Shown piece by piece: positions 10,422 through 20,132 of a DNA stretch of 34,592 nt. The position numbers and the translations under genes are program-made. The stretch lies in contig UYJD01000001.1 in the NCBI GenBank assembly GCA_900618795.1, positions 1,300,442 to 1,335,033 of the forward strand, written 5' to 3'. This stretch comes from Cyanodermella asteris (lineage: Eukaryota; Ascomycota; Lecanoromycetes; Ostropales; Stictidaceae). Numbering within the stretch: the stretch's first letter is position 1; every line of letters begins with the position of its first letter. The notes under the pieces are model-generated. The model made no database searches and had not been told where the DNA came from. It was given only the letters and a program-made list of their open reading frames with translations.

Positions 10422-10942
10422 TGCGTCCCACTGTCCTGACCGTCTGCAAGGCTCAAACTGACCATGACTTCAAGCCCAGACCTCCTGGTCTTAGCTCTCA
10501 GGTCGACCACTGGGTGGATCACAAGCGTCAGCAGCTGCTGTGGATCTCGTCTGATGCATGATGTGCCGGAGCCCGTAAAGACGTAGTCGGGCTGCTCAGC
10601 CGCAGGCCCGCACTTCCAAGTGCTGAAGTGTCTGTGGAGGTCGGGAATCGAAAGGGGCCGCCAATCATTAGCCGGCACACACCGCGTTCAACGGACGCCT
10701 GCTAGCCGCCAGCCATGACAATCAAGGAAGTATAAAGTTTTGTAAAGGCAGCAAGAAATAGGATGGGTGGGGAGCGAGATTGAAGCGCAAGAAGCGCAGT
10801 TGGCCGATGCAGGGCCAGGGAAAAGAGCGCAGATGCGCGGGCGCGCTGATAATCGATAAATATAAGCCCACATTCGTATATTATTGAGCATGTCACAAAA
10901 AGCCCATGGGGCTATCGACGGACCTCTACGGCCTTTTTTTCT
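10422..10942. other. intergenic, no gene seen
   Basis: Upstream region of the O-methyltransferase and downstream region of the methyltransferase stub. The frames here (60-130 codons) carry no family motifs. Confidence 0.4.
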
Positions 10943-11164
10943 TTAAGGCATTACCGAGACGAAAGTGATACGCACAATAGCCGACACGTGTGGTGATACA
11001 TCGCGAGGCGGTATGTTGGAGTATTCTTCGACAAAGGCACGCGGTGTAGGCTCTTTATCTTTCACATCTTGCTGCAGCCATTGTGTCGAGTCGTTCTTCA
11101 TTACGTGACTTTGGTGTGATGCAGCGGTGGCCGTGTAAGCTCTGGGTGGAGTAGATTTCAGCAT
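10943..11164 (-). pseudogene. N-terminal stub of a second SAM methyltransferase
   Basis: A 73-codon frame from the ATG at 11164. Its core (WLQQDVKDKEPTPRAFVEEY, then SNIPPRDVSPHVSAIV) resembles the N terminus of fungal cluster methyltransferases of the AusD type. In these, a short leader with L-x-NYS-x-IP precedes 'RDRAW-x-YPYPCIG' and the Rossmann domain. Here the resemblance stops after SAIVR; neither the aromatic motif nor the SAM-binding glycines appear downstream in any frame or behind the GTAATG near the end. The family call rests on a short stretch and is tentative. Confidence 0.4.
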
Positions 11165-11437
11165 ACGACGTTATCAGATGTTCCGATTCAACTCAAGGTC
11201 CGCTCCACATACGTATGGGCAGCGTACTAGACGGGCAGGAGTGTGATTTAAAAAGCAGAAATTCGAGGTTCGATCGTTGTGAAAGCACGTTGAATAGCGT
11301 GGGCATTAGAATGAGCTGAGGGTCGCTTACATGGCAGGAACACCACATTCAGTCCGCCGTCACTGCATCTCGAAATTGGGAAGCCTCGTCATCAATCGTG
11401 GCATTAGTACCTTGTTATTTCCATTACTTCATGATCT

Positions 11438-12976
11438 CTAATTCCCAGCACAATACGCTCGCACGATGCCCGCCATTCTCGACGATCCTGCCCGTGTTTC
11501 AAAAATTCTAGCATGATCCGCGTCCTCCAGCCAAACCAAATCCAGTCCCTCGCCCTTCCAATCCATGTTCTTCCAGGCATCGATTTCACCAACCTCTTCG
11601 GTCTCCTCATCTTCACTGTCCATGGCGAAGCTTCGATATGGCCTGCGATTTCCCTCGTCGGCGTCATCGGCGAGATACCTTCCCACAGCCAATGTATCGA
11701 CTATCAGGTCCTTTCCACCAAGCACAACTGTGACATTCTTGCCTCGCAGCTCCTCCTTCCAAAGAATGTTTTGTGCCCAAAAGAAGTTCCTGCCCAGCTC
11801 GTGTGCGATTAACGGATCGGTACTGGCGAAATAGTGCAGCTGCCATTCGTTGCCCTTCCGCGGCTGGCGGCGTAGAAAGTTGTAGGCTATATGTGGGTGG
11901 TGTAGGAGGAAGCAAACGGGATCGATGAAAACGCTGCTGCTGATGAGCCTGGCCGTGGTCTGGTGATGCAGAAGCTGACTATGGAAGATGGCGCCGTAGC
12001 TATGAGATGCCAGCACGAACTGTGTGATATTGTGCGCTGCAAGGATCTTCAAAATCTCAGACACCATCTCGGTGGATTGCGGCAGCGTCGATGCTATCCG
12101 ACTGGAGATTGCCGGAAGTTCGATTGCAATGATTCCGATTTGGCCATCGTCCGGAGACATTTGACTGTTGATTGTTTGCAGGAATCGCGTGTAGGGATAG
12201 AGACCAATGCCTATCCCGTGTATGAACACCACAGGTAGTCTGGTGCGAGAGGTATGTGGCTTGAGCCAGTAGCTGAAATGTCGCCCTGGTGAGATGCGTT
12301 GTGACAGCAACGTCAACGGCCGCCACGGGAACCTGGAGAGAAAAAATGGGGTGGGGAGACGGTGGTAGCGAAAGCCGCTCAACAAGAGATTCGCCGACGC
12401 GAAGTCGTCTACCAGAGCAACGATCATGTACCATAGCAGCGGCCTGTGCTGCATCACGATCGGGTCGAAGGTCGTCCGGATTGGCACAGCTCTTCCTAAT
12501 CCAGGCTCCAGCTTCCTGCCCAGCATCTCCTCTGTTGCATCGATGTAGCCATCCAGCTCTTCCTCGTCCTCTGCGCCCCATGCGCTAGCACTCAGGAATG
12601 CCCAGCTGTAGAAGCTTCTCAGATTGTCCCTGCGGATGTCTCGTAGCGGGGCACCGCCAAACCACAACGAAAGATATGCCTCTCCATCGCTAATCGTCTC
12701 TTGAGCTTTGTCGAACAGCTTCCTTCTGTCGGCCTTTGAGAGTATGGGAGGATGAACTGCGGGGGCCTGCAGCCATCTGGAGCGCGGAATGTAAACGATC
12801 ACGTAGAAGAATATCTCGACGATGGCGATGGTCTGGAGGAAGGTGGTGAGGCCATGCGCATCATGGTCAAAGATTAGAGCGAATATCAGGGCAATGGAAA
12901 GGAGCAAAGGCCAAAAGCGAAAGAGGAAGATGACGGTGCGAATGAAGAGGTACTCGTGGAGGCTCGTGCCGATCAT
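11438..12976 (-). CDS. alpha/beta hydrolase with N-terminal membrane segments
   Basis: Intronless frame of 512 residues. Residues about 12-62 contain two hydrophobic segments (VIFLFRFWPLLLSIALIFAL and a second ending FFYVIVYIP), which should anchor the protein in a membrane. The alpha/beta-hydrolase fold follows from about 245: oxyanion strand VVFIHGIGIG, nucleophile elbow SHSYG (Ser326), acid residue in LGGKDLIVD (Asp423 or 427), and His488 in EDADHARIF. The catalytic triad is complete. The large N-terminal region before the fold is typical of an uncharacterised ascomycete hydrolase family; the substrate is unknown (lipid or ester cleavage would be a guess). An acidic loop (DSEDEETEEVGE) is inserted before the catalytic His. 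Apparently intact. Confidence 0.88.
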   Translation of the reverse strand: MIGTSLHEYLFIRTVIFLFRFWPLLLSIALIFALIFDHDAHGLTTFLQTIAIVEIFFYVIVYIPRSRWLQAPAVHPPILSKADRRKLFDKAQETISDGEAYLSLWFGGAPLRDIRRDNLRSFYSWAFLSASAWGAEDEEELDGYIDATEEMLGRKLEPGLGRAVPIRTTFDPIVMQHRPLLWYMIVALVDDFASANLLLSGFRYHRLPTPFFLSRFPWRPLTLLSQRISPGRHFSYWLKPHTSRTRLPVVFIHGIGIGLYPYTRFLQTINSQMSPDDGQIGIIAIELPAISSRIASTLPQSTEMVSEILKILAAHNITQFVLASHSYGAIFHSQLLHHQTTARLISSSVFIDPVCFLLHHPHIAYNFLRRQPRKGNEWQLHYFASTDPLIAHELGRNFFWAQNILWKEELRGKNVTVVLGGKDLIVDTLAVGRYLADDADEGNRRPYRSFAMDSEDEETEEVGEIDAWKNMDWKGEGLDLVWLEDADHARIFETRAGSSRMAGIVRAYCAGN

Positions 12977-13344
12977 GGTCGACTGCCGGGGAACTGTATG
13001 GAGAGTGGTCGGCTTGGTGGGCGCATGTTATGTCGTTCGCCAGAACGGTGTGCACCAGACAGAAGGAGGTATGGTTTGTAGAAGGTCAGACTGGCGGGAG
13101 CGCAAAGCGTCTGCCTATATGCTTCTGAATGTCGAGGTTCAAGGATTTGGTTGAGTAAGTAGTAAGGTAGGTAAGTACATTGGGCGGAAGCCTTCAACGA
13201 CGACGTGCGCCAAGACAATTGACATGCGCCGCCTGGGACGCCGGGTCGGACGTGCGTGCTCATTAACCTTCAATGTCACTCGGCAAACTATCCAGGATCC
13301 TCCTCCAATTTACGAGACCACTAGTCTAATACGAATCTATTGCC
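12977..13344. other. intergenic between two leftward genes
   Basis: Promoter region of the hydrolase and 3' region of the PMP3-family gene. Contains a GTAAG/GTAGG-rich simple stretch around 13152-13175. No coding signal. Confidence 0.45.
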
Positions 13345-13765
13345 TCAATTCGTGACGGTGCCGTAGGTGGTCCTGCCTCCATTCTGGATGTTGTCGCTGT
13401 AGACCCCTGGCGCGGCGCGACCAGGAAGCGCCCTATCACGGCGGTTGAAGTAGACATATTCCAGATAGAAGGCATGAACTGACGGCGGGGATTAATTAGG
13501 ATCCCTGATGAAGATGAACGCGGCTATAGAAGGAAGCGCAACTTACTGTGGCCTGGGAAGTAACCCAACAAAGTCAGACAGATGTTGATGAGAAAATCGG
13601 CGCCACATCCGGAAATCAGGAAGACACCGACAGGAGGTACTTGGGTTAAGCGTCAGCACCGTAGGGATTCCAATTCAGCTATTGCATCAGAGACCCACAG
13701 ATAATGGTAAGAAGTATGAGCAGGACAGTCGAAACTGGACTTCCTGTTGGCTCTGTGTGAGGCAT
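13345..13765 (-). CDS. PMP3/UPF0057-family stress-responsive plasma-membrane proteolipid
   Basis: Short three-exon gene: 13765-13699, 13639-13547 and 13478-13345, 97 residues. The introns are 59 nt (GTGGGT, GTGCTGAC branch, CCCAAG) and 68 nt (GTAAGT, CTAATTAAT branch, GTCAG). The spliced protein shows the full family pattern: hydrophobic VLLILLTIILPPVGVFL, then the signature GCGADFLINICLTLLGYFPG and HIHAFYLEYVYF. A polar tail (RRDRALPGRAAPGVYSDNIQ) follows, as in longer Sna2/Sna3-like members. Family members modulate membrane potential and salt tolerance (yeast Pmp3) or traffic to the vacuole (Sna). The N terminus is polar instead of starting in the membrane. It is divergent from the DUF2985 gene, 399 bp apart. 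Ends in TGA, which matters for the TGA question elsewhere in the window. Confidence 0.9.
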
Positions 13766-14164
13766 GGCGTGTTCTCTCTTGTCGCTGAGTTGGAGATTTG
13801 GATAACTTGGTTTTGAATTCTGAGAGTAGATGGCCGCAGATATGAGACGTGTGAGATACTCTTCACTCTTTAACAGGCAGAAAGCACCAGGATCACGACT
13901 TGCTGGCGGGCTTTGGTCTGTGCCCTGCCGTGCATCGGAAAAGCTCGCTACGTCACAGTGCGAGCTATCGAATTCCGGTAATTTCGGTCTTTTTGGCTCT
14001 TAGCGCCTCAGCCGTACTCCACCCTCGCAGATCTCTCCCACCATACCCAAGCACTCTCCTGATTCTCTTTCCAAGAATTTGGCCATTTCTGTGCACCGAC
14101 TTGTACTTGGTCGTCATCTCTTCAAGACCGCGTACCAGCGGTGATTTATCCTCTCCACGACACA
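13766..14164. promoter_or_regulatory. divergent promoter region, PMP3-like / DUF2985 genes
   Basis: 399 bp between two divergent ATGs. The right half is pyrimidine-rich on the plus strand (CT tracts about 14010-14090), as often seen just upstream of fungal transcription starts. No specific operator was recognised. Confidence 0.4.
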
Positions 14165-16295
14165 ATGGCTCCAACCCCACGACCAACGCAGCAGCCGATA
14201 ACACCGAGCGTGAACCCTGATTATGTATCCTGGCAGCAACCAAGTATTCGCATCAGACGCCTACCGTCGAACAACGCAATACCGAGAGCAAGAGGAAGAG
14301 CAGCCACCACCAGTGCTGCGGGTCCGCCTCGACCTGGCAGGAGTGCAGAGTATGGAACTACGCCTCTGACTAGTGGTGGAGTGACACAAGAAGCCAGCTC
14401 TTCTTCGCGCGACCCTGGTAGCTACTTCACAACACAAGCGCCGTCAAGTTCGGCCGCAATACCGAGGAGTGAGACTGGGAGCAACCGACGCCAGGACGAT
14501 GGCCATCAAAGCGATACTCCCGATGGCGGACGTCGACGATCCAGCTCGGATCCGACGCGAAGCCACTGGAACTCCCTTCAGGCAGCTCACACGCCAGCTT
14601 TGAGGGGCTCGCAGAGTCGAAGCCACATGCCAGCGGTCCCAGAGGTCGAAGGCTCGCCGGACGCGACGCAAGGCTTGCCGGAACCTTTCCCACCCGTCGC
14701 CCCGGAGGAAGAGATGGTCAGACTGGGACTTGGGAGGCGATTGACGAATGCATTGCGGCCTTCGTCCCGTACAACGCCTGCGGCGCCAGTGGCCAATGCC
14801 AGACAAGGGACTGTTGATGACCAGTATGAAAGGCAGATGGTAAACGTTCTTGACACCATCGGTAAGTTTGTCCACCCAGCTGGTGTTAAAGTACTTACGG
14901 CTGACGTGATCAAGACCCTGAGATCTCGACGCTAAACACTTTAACCAACGTACAAAACTCCTTGTTCGTACCCAGCTTGGGCAAATACCTGAATCGAACA
15001 CCTACATACACCCTTACGAGACACGCATCACAAGGCACATTCGCTGGGACGATCGCAGAGAAGCCGAAAGCCGAAGAGGCAGCAGATAGGATACCGGAGG
15101 ACCTCGGAAGGCTCGCACGGCAGCACACAACAGCCTCGTTGACCTCGAACTTGGACAATGACCATTTTGCGGTGCTCCCGCACGGAGAACGACTCGAGGG
15201 TTGGACGGCAGAAGACCGGGCGGAATTGAATGATCACGTCAGGCATTTATTACATTCAAGGAGAGAGGGCATCAAGAGAGGTTTCAAGGGATTCGGACAA
15301 TACGTGAGAAAGCGTGAGTGACACACGAGAATCTGTCCTTGACATTTCTGATGCATTTATAGCCCTTGGGTTCTTCGTTACGGTCTATGCAACGTTGATT
15401 ACTTTATTCGGAGCAGCCTGGGTGCTTTTCTTGATCGGTATGTTCCACGCAGTTAGTGCAGAAGAAGGTGGCTAACATGAGGGACCTAGGCTGGATCAAT
15501 GTTGGAGGCAGAAAGGATTACATCGTCAACGTAATCGACAACGTTTTAGTGGCCCTTTTTGCCATCATGGGAGACGGTCTCGCTCCTTTCAGAGCCGTCG
15601 ACACATATCATATGTGCTTCATAGCGCACTACCATCACCTGACATGGCGTCTGCGAAAGGAACAGGCTCTACCGAAGCTCCAAAACCACAACGACCTCCC
15701 TGGCCTCGACGAGAAATGTGACATTGACGCGGAGGGCCAAAACAGCAAGCCGGCAGAGTATAGTGTCCTGAATCCGAAGCAGCAGGCACGACTCGAACAC
15801 CATCAGAAGAAGTTCGCACGTTCTCACACATTCTACAAACCACACGAAACCGAGACGCATTTCGCATTCCCACTCCGCATCCTCGTTGCTGTGGTAGTAC
15901 TGTTAGACTGTCACTCCCTCCTACAAATCTCGCTGGGAGCATGTACTTGGGGAATCGATTACAGGGTTCGACCGTTTGCTCTGACAACCGTCATTCTCTG
16001 CTGCTCAATTACCTGCAATATCACGGCTGGAGTCCTTATCTCGATAGGCGATAGGCGGACACGGAAGAAGGATGTTCTCGAACGCATGTTTAGACAGGAG
16101 CTGACCGCACAAGCCATAGAAAAGTTTGAGAAGCGGCATCAGAAGGAGAGTGAGCGGAACGAAGTTCTCGAGGTCCCCGGCGCCGATACATCGACGCCGG
16201 AACCTGGCCTTCACCGACTCGTGAGTGAGAAGAGTGGGAAGAGTGAAAAGTCACGCGAACGTGTACGGCAGGCGAGCCTAGAAGGGCATGACTAG
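14165..16295 (+). CDS. DUF2985-family integral membrane protein
   Basis: Four exons, 14165-14861, 14915-15313, 15363-15437 and 15490-16295, give 658 residues. The introns are 53, 49 and 52 nt, all GT-AG with branch-like CTGAC/CTGATG/CTAAC. The first 230 residues are a disordered Ser/Pro/Arg-rich region (MAPTPRPTQQPITPS). Then a helical cytosolic region ends in RRGFKGFGQYVRK-like basic sequence. The DUF2985 core follows: TM LGFFVTVYATLITLFGAAWVLFLI, GWINVGGRKDYIVNVIDN, VALFAIMGDGLAPFRAVDTY and HHLTWRLRKEQ. Two more hydrophobic segments (FPLRILVAVVVLLDCHSLLQ; LTTVILCCSITCNITAGVLI) come before a charged coiled tail. The family is widespread in filamentous fungi and has no firmly assigned function. 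All splice junctions keep frame and family motifs, so the model is secure. Confidence 0.92.
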
Positions 16296-17057
16296 AACTC
16301 ACATAATCATGGGCAATTTCACTTTCGAGCGTTCCACGAGACCAGCACATATTTCATGCAGTGCCATTCACTTCATTGCACGAGACCGTCTCTCATGTCT
16401 GAATCTGCGAATTGAGTCCTGCCGTTTACGGATAGGCTCTCCAAGATCGTAAACACGGCTACCTGCACTCGACTGGACGCGAAATTTTTGAAAGGAACCT
16501 TTTTTTATACAATCTTTGCAGGCCTGCAGTCTGTACGACGAGTACATATTCGTAAATCTAAAAGGACGGGTCTTTGTTGTGTGAGGCCATCCTGGAATCC
16601 AACGAAGTAATCGTACTGTACAATTCGTGAGAAGCACAAAAAAGTATGCATGTGCCGTTGTCGTGACATTCAAAAGCCGCGTTCGTCCGTCGCATTGTTT
16701 TTTTGTGTATTTCCGCATCGGAATCATGATACTCATATCCGTGTGTATGTGTATCTTGAGTTGCCTTTCGTTTGCGTGCGATGGAGACGTGTTTGAGGTA
16801 AAAGAAAAGATATTCAAGGATCTTGAGATGAAGCTTTTCAAAGAGTGTAAATGTCGTTGTCGTGGTCGGCGAATAAATGCGTCGCTTTCGTTTCGTAAGT
16901 CAATATTGAGAAAGAAAAAAAGGCGTCAAAGAATGTGTCTTTGCAAGGATGCTTGCTCTTTCGGTCGGTCGTTCGTTTCGTTGCAGCCGAGACTTCGACT
17001 GCCGTGTCTCATTTTCTCTTCTCCCTTCTCCTCCCATCTCCCCTACCATCCTCTTCT
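16296..17057. other. convergent 3' region
   Basis: 762 bp between the ends of the DUF2985 gene (rightward) and the serine-rich gene (leftward). It is T-rich on the plus strand. The one longer frame (16627-17070, plus) is Cys/Arg-rich low-complexity sequence without domain character and is probably untranslated. Confidence 0.5.
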
Positions 17058-20000
17058 TCATGGATTTTGAATCCCACCACGACTGGTAACAACCCCAATC
17101 ACAATCAACACGAGACAAACCCCCAACCCCACAGCCGCCAACCCCCGATTGACCCTCCTCCACCACCTCGCACTCTCGTACCCTGCAACCTGATCCGCCG
17201 TCCACCTGACCTCCTTCTCCAGATCATCCACCCCAATAATGCTCTTCCCCTTGGCCAGCCGCTCCCCTCTTCCCCCTCCGAGCCCCCCAATCCCGCCCTC
17301 TACGCGCCCAAACGCGGGCAACGGCAGCATGCTCGCCACGAGCCAGCACGGCGGGATCAAGAATCCCATGATGAACAACAGGACCTGCACGTCGCGGCGC
17401 GACTTGGCACCACGCAGGAACGGCGCCGACGCGCTGCTGATGCTGGGAGCCAGGAAGGCGGAACGCCGGTTCAGGGCGTGGGGCGCGCCGTGCCAGAGGT
17501 GGGGCGTCCAGTCGTTGTTGATGGTGCTGGCGCGGAGGTCGCGGCGCGCGGGCGCGTGGCGGAGGATATGGTTGCGGTTCGAGGGGACGGCGCCCGTTTG
17601 GGAGGTGCCGCCGGCGGTGCTCGTGCTGGAGGAGGAGAGGAGGAGGAAAGACATTGTTTTGGGGCGCGGAGGTCGGAGGGGGGCGACTTCTGGGATCGAA
17701 GAGGAGGTGGTGGAGGAGGAGGATGATGCTGGCGGGGTGGTATCCAGGACGATTCGGATCGAGGGAGATTCGTCGTAGAGTTTGTGTCGGGGGACGGGTG
17801 ACTTGACGTGGTTTGTTGCGGGCGTGACGCCGGGAGTCGGGTTCGACGGTCTGGCTATGACGGGAGGTGTAAAGGGACTTCTCTGGGGTTCGGCCTCTTC
17901 GTCGAGGTAGTCGATGCTTGGGATCGTTGGGCTGCTGGATCTTCGCGAGCCGGATTCTCTGAACGAGGTTTGCCGGGGAGAGTGGCCGCCATAAGTCTGA
18001 TTGCGCGAGTGACCGGAAGGACCGGCGGCGGCGGAACCTTTGAACAACTGGCTACCGTACCTGCTACGTGGGATGCGGATGCTTCTCGGCGTGTTGTCCA
18101 CGCTGCTGGCGCCTGCTGGAAAGGGGATCCGGGGTCTCAGAGGGGATCGTGGCGGGGGGTGGTTGGGGAATATGCCCCAGGAAGTTCGCCCGCTGTTATT
18201 CACCTCCGGAGAACCTGCTTCAGATTGAGAGAGCGAGGAGATCTCGCTTGGATTCGGACTCGGCTGGAACGCGGAAGTTGCAGCTTGAGTCGGCTCACGC
18301 TCGAATCCAAACTGAAATGATTGGTCGGGTGTTTGAGTCGGAGATTGAGTGATCGTTGACTGTCTCAACTGTCCAGTGCGTCCAGACCCAGGCGTGAAGA
18401 ACGGCGAGATTGTTTGGCGCATTATCGATCGGCGGCGCATTCCTGGTATACGGGTATCGTGGGAGCTGTTCGCCGGATATATGATGTCCTGCGGATTTGG
18501 CGTAGTCGGAGTCACATTCTCCGAAGAGGATTCGGAGAGCTGGTACAGTCCATGTCGTGATAGTTCTGGCGTCGGTAGACTGTCTGTGGATCCTCCGCCA
18601 ATGTATGGAAGTTGAGTTGCTGGGCTGCTGTAGGATACCCACACGGGGCTGTTTGTCGTGGCTTCAGGTACCACCGTATCCTCTCGGAATCGAGGAACCG
18701 CCGAAGGTGTGGAATGGTTGAAATGAGCTTGGCTGGGCGAAGGTCCAGCAGATTCCACAACTCGAATAGATGGTTGCGCCGAGGCAATAGACATCGAGAA
18801 GGCCGACTCAATAGTTGATGGCTCCTCTAACAATGCTCCCATTTCAGATCCCCAATCCGAAGGCGACACTGTCATCGACCGAAGCTCCGACATTGATTCG
18901 ACTGAACTCCATCGATGGTGTGTTGCAGGGCGAAAGTGGCGTCTCGGAGATCTAAGCAGCTCCCCGGGATTCCGCGGACTGGGAGACGGACTCCTGGTTT
19001 CAACTGCCTGAACATATCGCGTAAGGGCAGGAAATCGATCAACGCCATCCGATGATCGATGTGATACTGGTGAGCTGAAGTTCCTAGACGTTCGGCCGCT
19101 TGATAGTCGGTTGCCCCTTCTCGGAGGAGACATTGGGGAGTAGTTGAGCAGCCGTACATTCGGTGACGAATCCTGCAATCTCTGGACGATTGGAGAGCCC
19201 GACGAGGAACCATGAAGCCGCTGCACCACGGGGGATGAGTTCATCAGCTCGGGATCTGAAGTCGAGCGACGAATTCTCCTGTCGGCAAAGTGAAGATACG
19301 AGCCCCTTGGCAGCGCATCCTCGGCATTCCTTAATCTGCGATGAACTTGGGTCCCACTAGAATTGGCCGAACGAGCGGAACCTGGTGTCTGCGTGGCTTC
19401 TGATTGCAAGTTCGCTATCGTGCGAATTGTTGGTCGCGACAATCGCGTCGCCGGAGTGGGTGTCAGGGCTGACGAATTTTGCGCAGATTCCTGAGGTAAT
19501 ACCGGCAAGTCAGAGATAGACGGAGAGTAGTCATCATTATACGAGCACCTTGAACGAGCGGTGTTGGGAAGAGAAAAGTTTGTCATCGCAGCATATTGGC
19601 CGCTTGGTGAAGGAGTGTCGTCGACGAAACGAATCGTCGAAGGGGTAACGAGGCCAGCCTCAGATAGAGAAGTGTCGTGATGAGGAGGGAAATGAACTGA
19701 AGAACGGACGCTGCCATGGTGAAAAGTCGTATCTCGAGAATGCGAGGAGGAATCGTGGTCTATGATTACAGGAGGTGTCGCTGTCGCATGGGAGTGATGT
19801 GTCGAAGGCTGGGTCGGCGTGGTTCGCCCGGCTGTAACGTTGCCAGCATCCGCGCGGCGCTGTGCCACAAGTTCAGGGAACGGCCGGAATATCTGCGACT
19901 CGAATGCCGGGAACGGTGAAGTTGTATAGATTTTGGGCAATTGGAAAGAAGGTGTCTCCCATGACCTGCCATTTTCCTGATCATTGCGCGCACGAGCTGA

Positions 20001-20132
20001 CGGCTGTGCGCTGGGCTGTGCGCTTCGTTCATTGATCTCCGAGTCCGAGCGCTGGTGAAGGGGCCGGCGCTTAGGAGAGCGGGACTTTGGCGGCGACGGC
20101 GTCGACCCTCGGGAGGCGAAACGACCTGACAT
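17058..20132 (-). CDS. large serine/proline-rich protein with C-terminal transmembrane segments
   Basis: Intronless frame of 1024 residues starting MSGRFASRGSTPSPPKSRSP. Residues 1 to about 880 are almost entirely disordered, rich in Ser, Pro, Thr and Arg, with many SP/TP sites that suit proline-directed kinases. The conserved part is C-terminal: basic RGAKSRRDVQ, a hydrophobic hairpin VLLFIMGFLIPPCWLVASML (about 917-936), a Gly-rich loop, an amphipathic stretch (DDLEKEVRWTADQVAGYES) and a last helix GLAAVGLGVCLVLIVIGVV (about 983-1001). This layout is known from fungal 'serine-rich' proteins of unknown role. The long N terminus is expected in the cytosol, tethered to a membrane. It ends in TGA. 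The codon pattern is uniform and there is no sign of decay. Confidence 0.88.
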   Translation of the reverse strand: MSGRFASRGSTPSPPKSRSPKRRPLHQRSDSEINERSAQPSAQPSARARNDQENGRSWETPSFQLPKIYTTSPFPAFESQIFRPFPELVAQRRADAGNVTAGRTTPTQPSTHHSHATATPPVIIDHDSSSHSRDTTFHHGSVRSSVHFPPHHDTSLSEAGLVTPSTIRFVDDTPSPSGQYAAMTNFSLPNTARSRCSYNDDYSPSISDLPVLPQESAQNSSALTPTPATRLSRPTIRTIANLQSEATQTPGSARSANSSGTQVHRRLRNAEDALPRGSYLHFADRRIRRSTSDPELMNSSPVVQRLHGSSSGSPIVQRLQDSSPNVRLLNYSPMSPPRRGNRLSSGRTSRNFSSPVSHRSSDGVDRFPALTRYVQAVETRSPSPSPRNPGELLRSPRRHFRPATHHRWSSVESMSELRSMTVSPSDWGSEMGALLEEPSTIESAFSMSIASAQPSIRVVESAGPSPSQAHFNHSTPSAVPRFREDTVVPEATTNSPVWVSYSSPATQLPYIGGGSTDSLPTPELSRHGLYQLSESSSENVTPTTPNPQDIIYPANSSHDTRIPGMRRRSIMRQTISPFFTPGSGRTGQLRQSTITQSPTQTPDQSFQFGFEREPTQAATSAFQPSPNPSEISSLSQSEAGSPEVNNSGRTSWGIFPNHPPPRSPLRPRIPFPAGASSVDNTPRSIRIPRSRYGSQLFKGSAAAGPSGHSRNQTYGGHSPRQTSFRESGSRRSSSPTIPSIDYLDEEAEPQRSPFTPPVIARPSNPTPGVTPATNHVKSPVPRHKLYDESPSIRIVLDTTPPASSSSSTTSSSIPEVAPLRPPRPKTMSFLLLSSSSTSTAGGTSQTGAVPSNRNHILRHAPARRDLRASTINNDWTPHLWHGAPHALNRRSAFLAPSISSASAPFLRGAKSRRDVQVLLFIMGFLIPPCWLVASMLPLPAFGRVEGGIGGLGGGRGERLAKGKSIIGVDDLEKEVRWTADQVAGYESARWWRRVNRGLAAVGLGVCLVLIVIGVVTSRGGIQNP

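Noticed and set aside
11250-11275. Possible tRNA T-arm (GAGGTTCGATCG)
   Set aside because: The flanking bases do not pair as a T-stem and no D-arm, anticodon arm or acceptor stem surrounds it.
16627-17070. 147-codon plus-strand frame
   Set aside because: Cys/Arg/Phe-rich low-complexity translation in the shared 3' region of two convergent genes; no motif.
17239-18352. Several long plus-strand frames opposite the serine-rich gene
   Set aside because: Mirror frames of GC-rich, codon-biased coding DNA on the minus strand.
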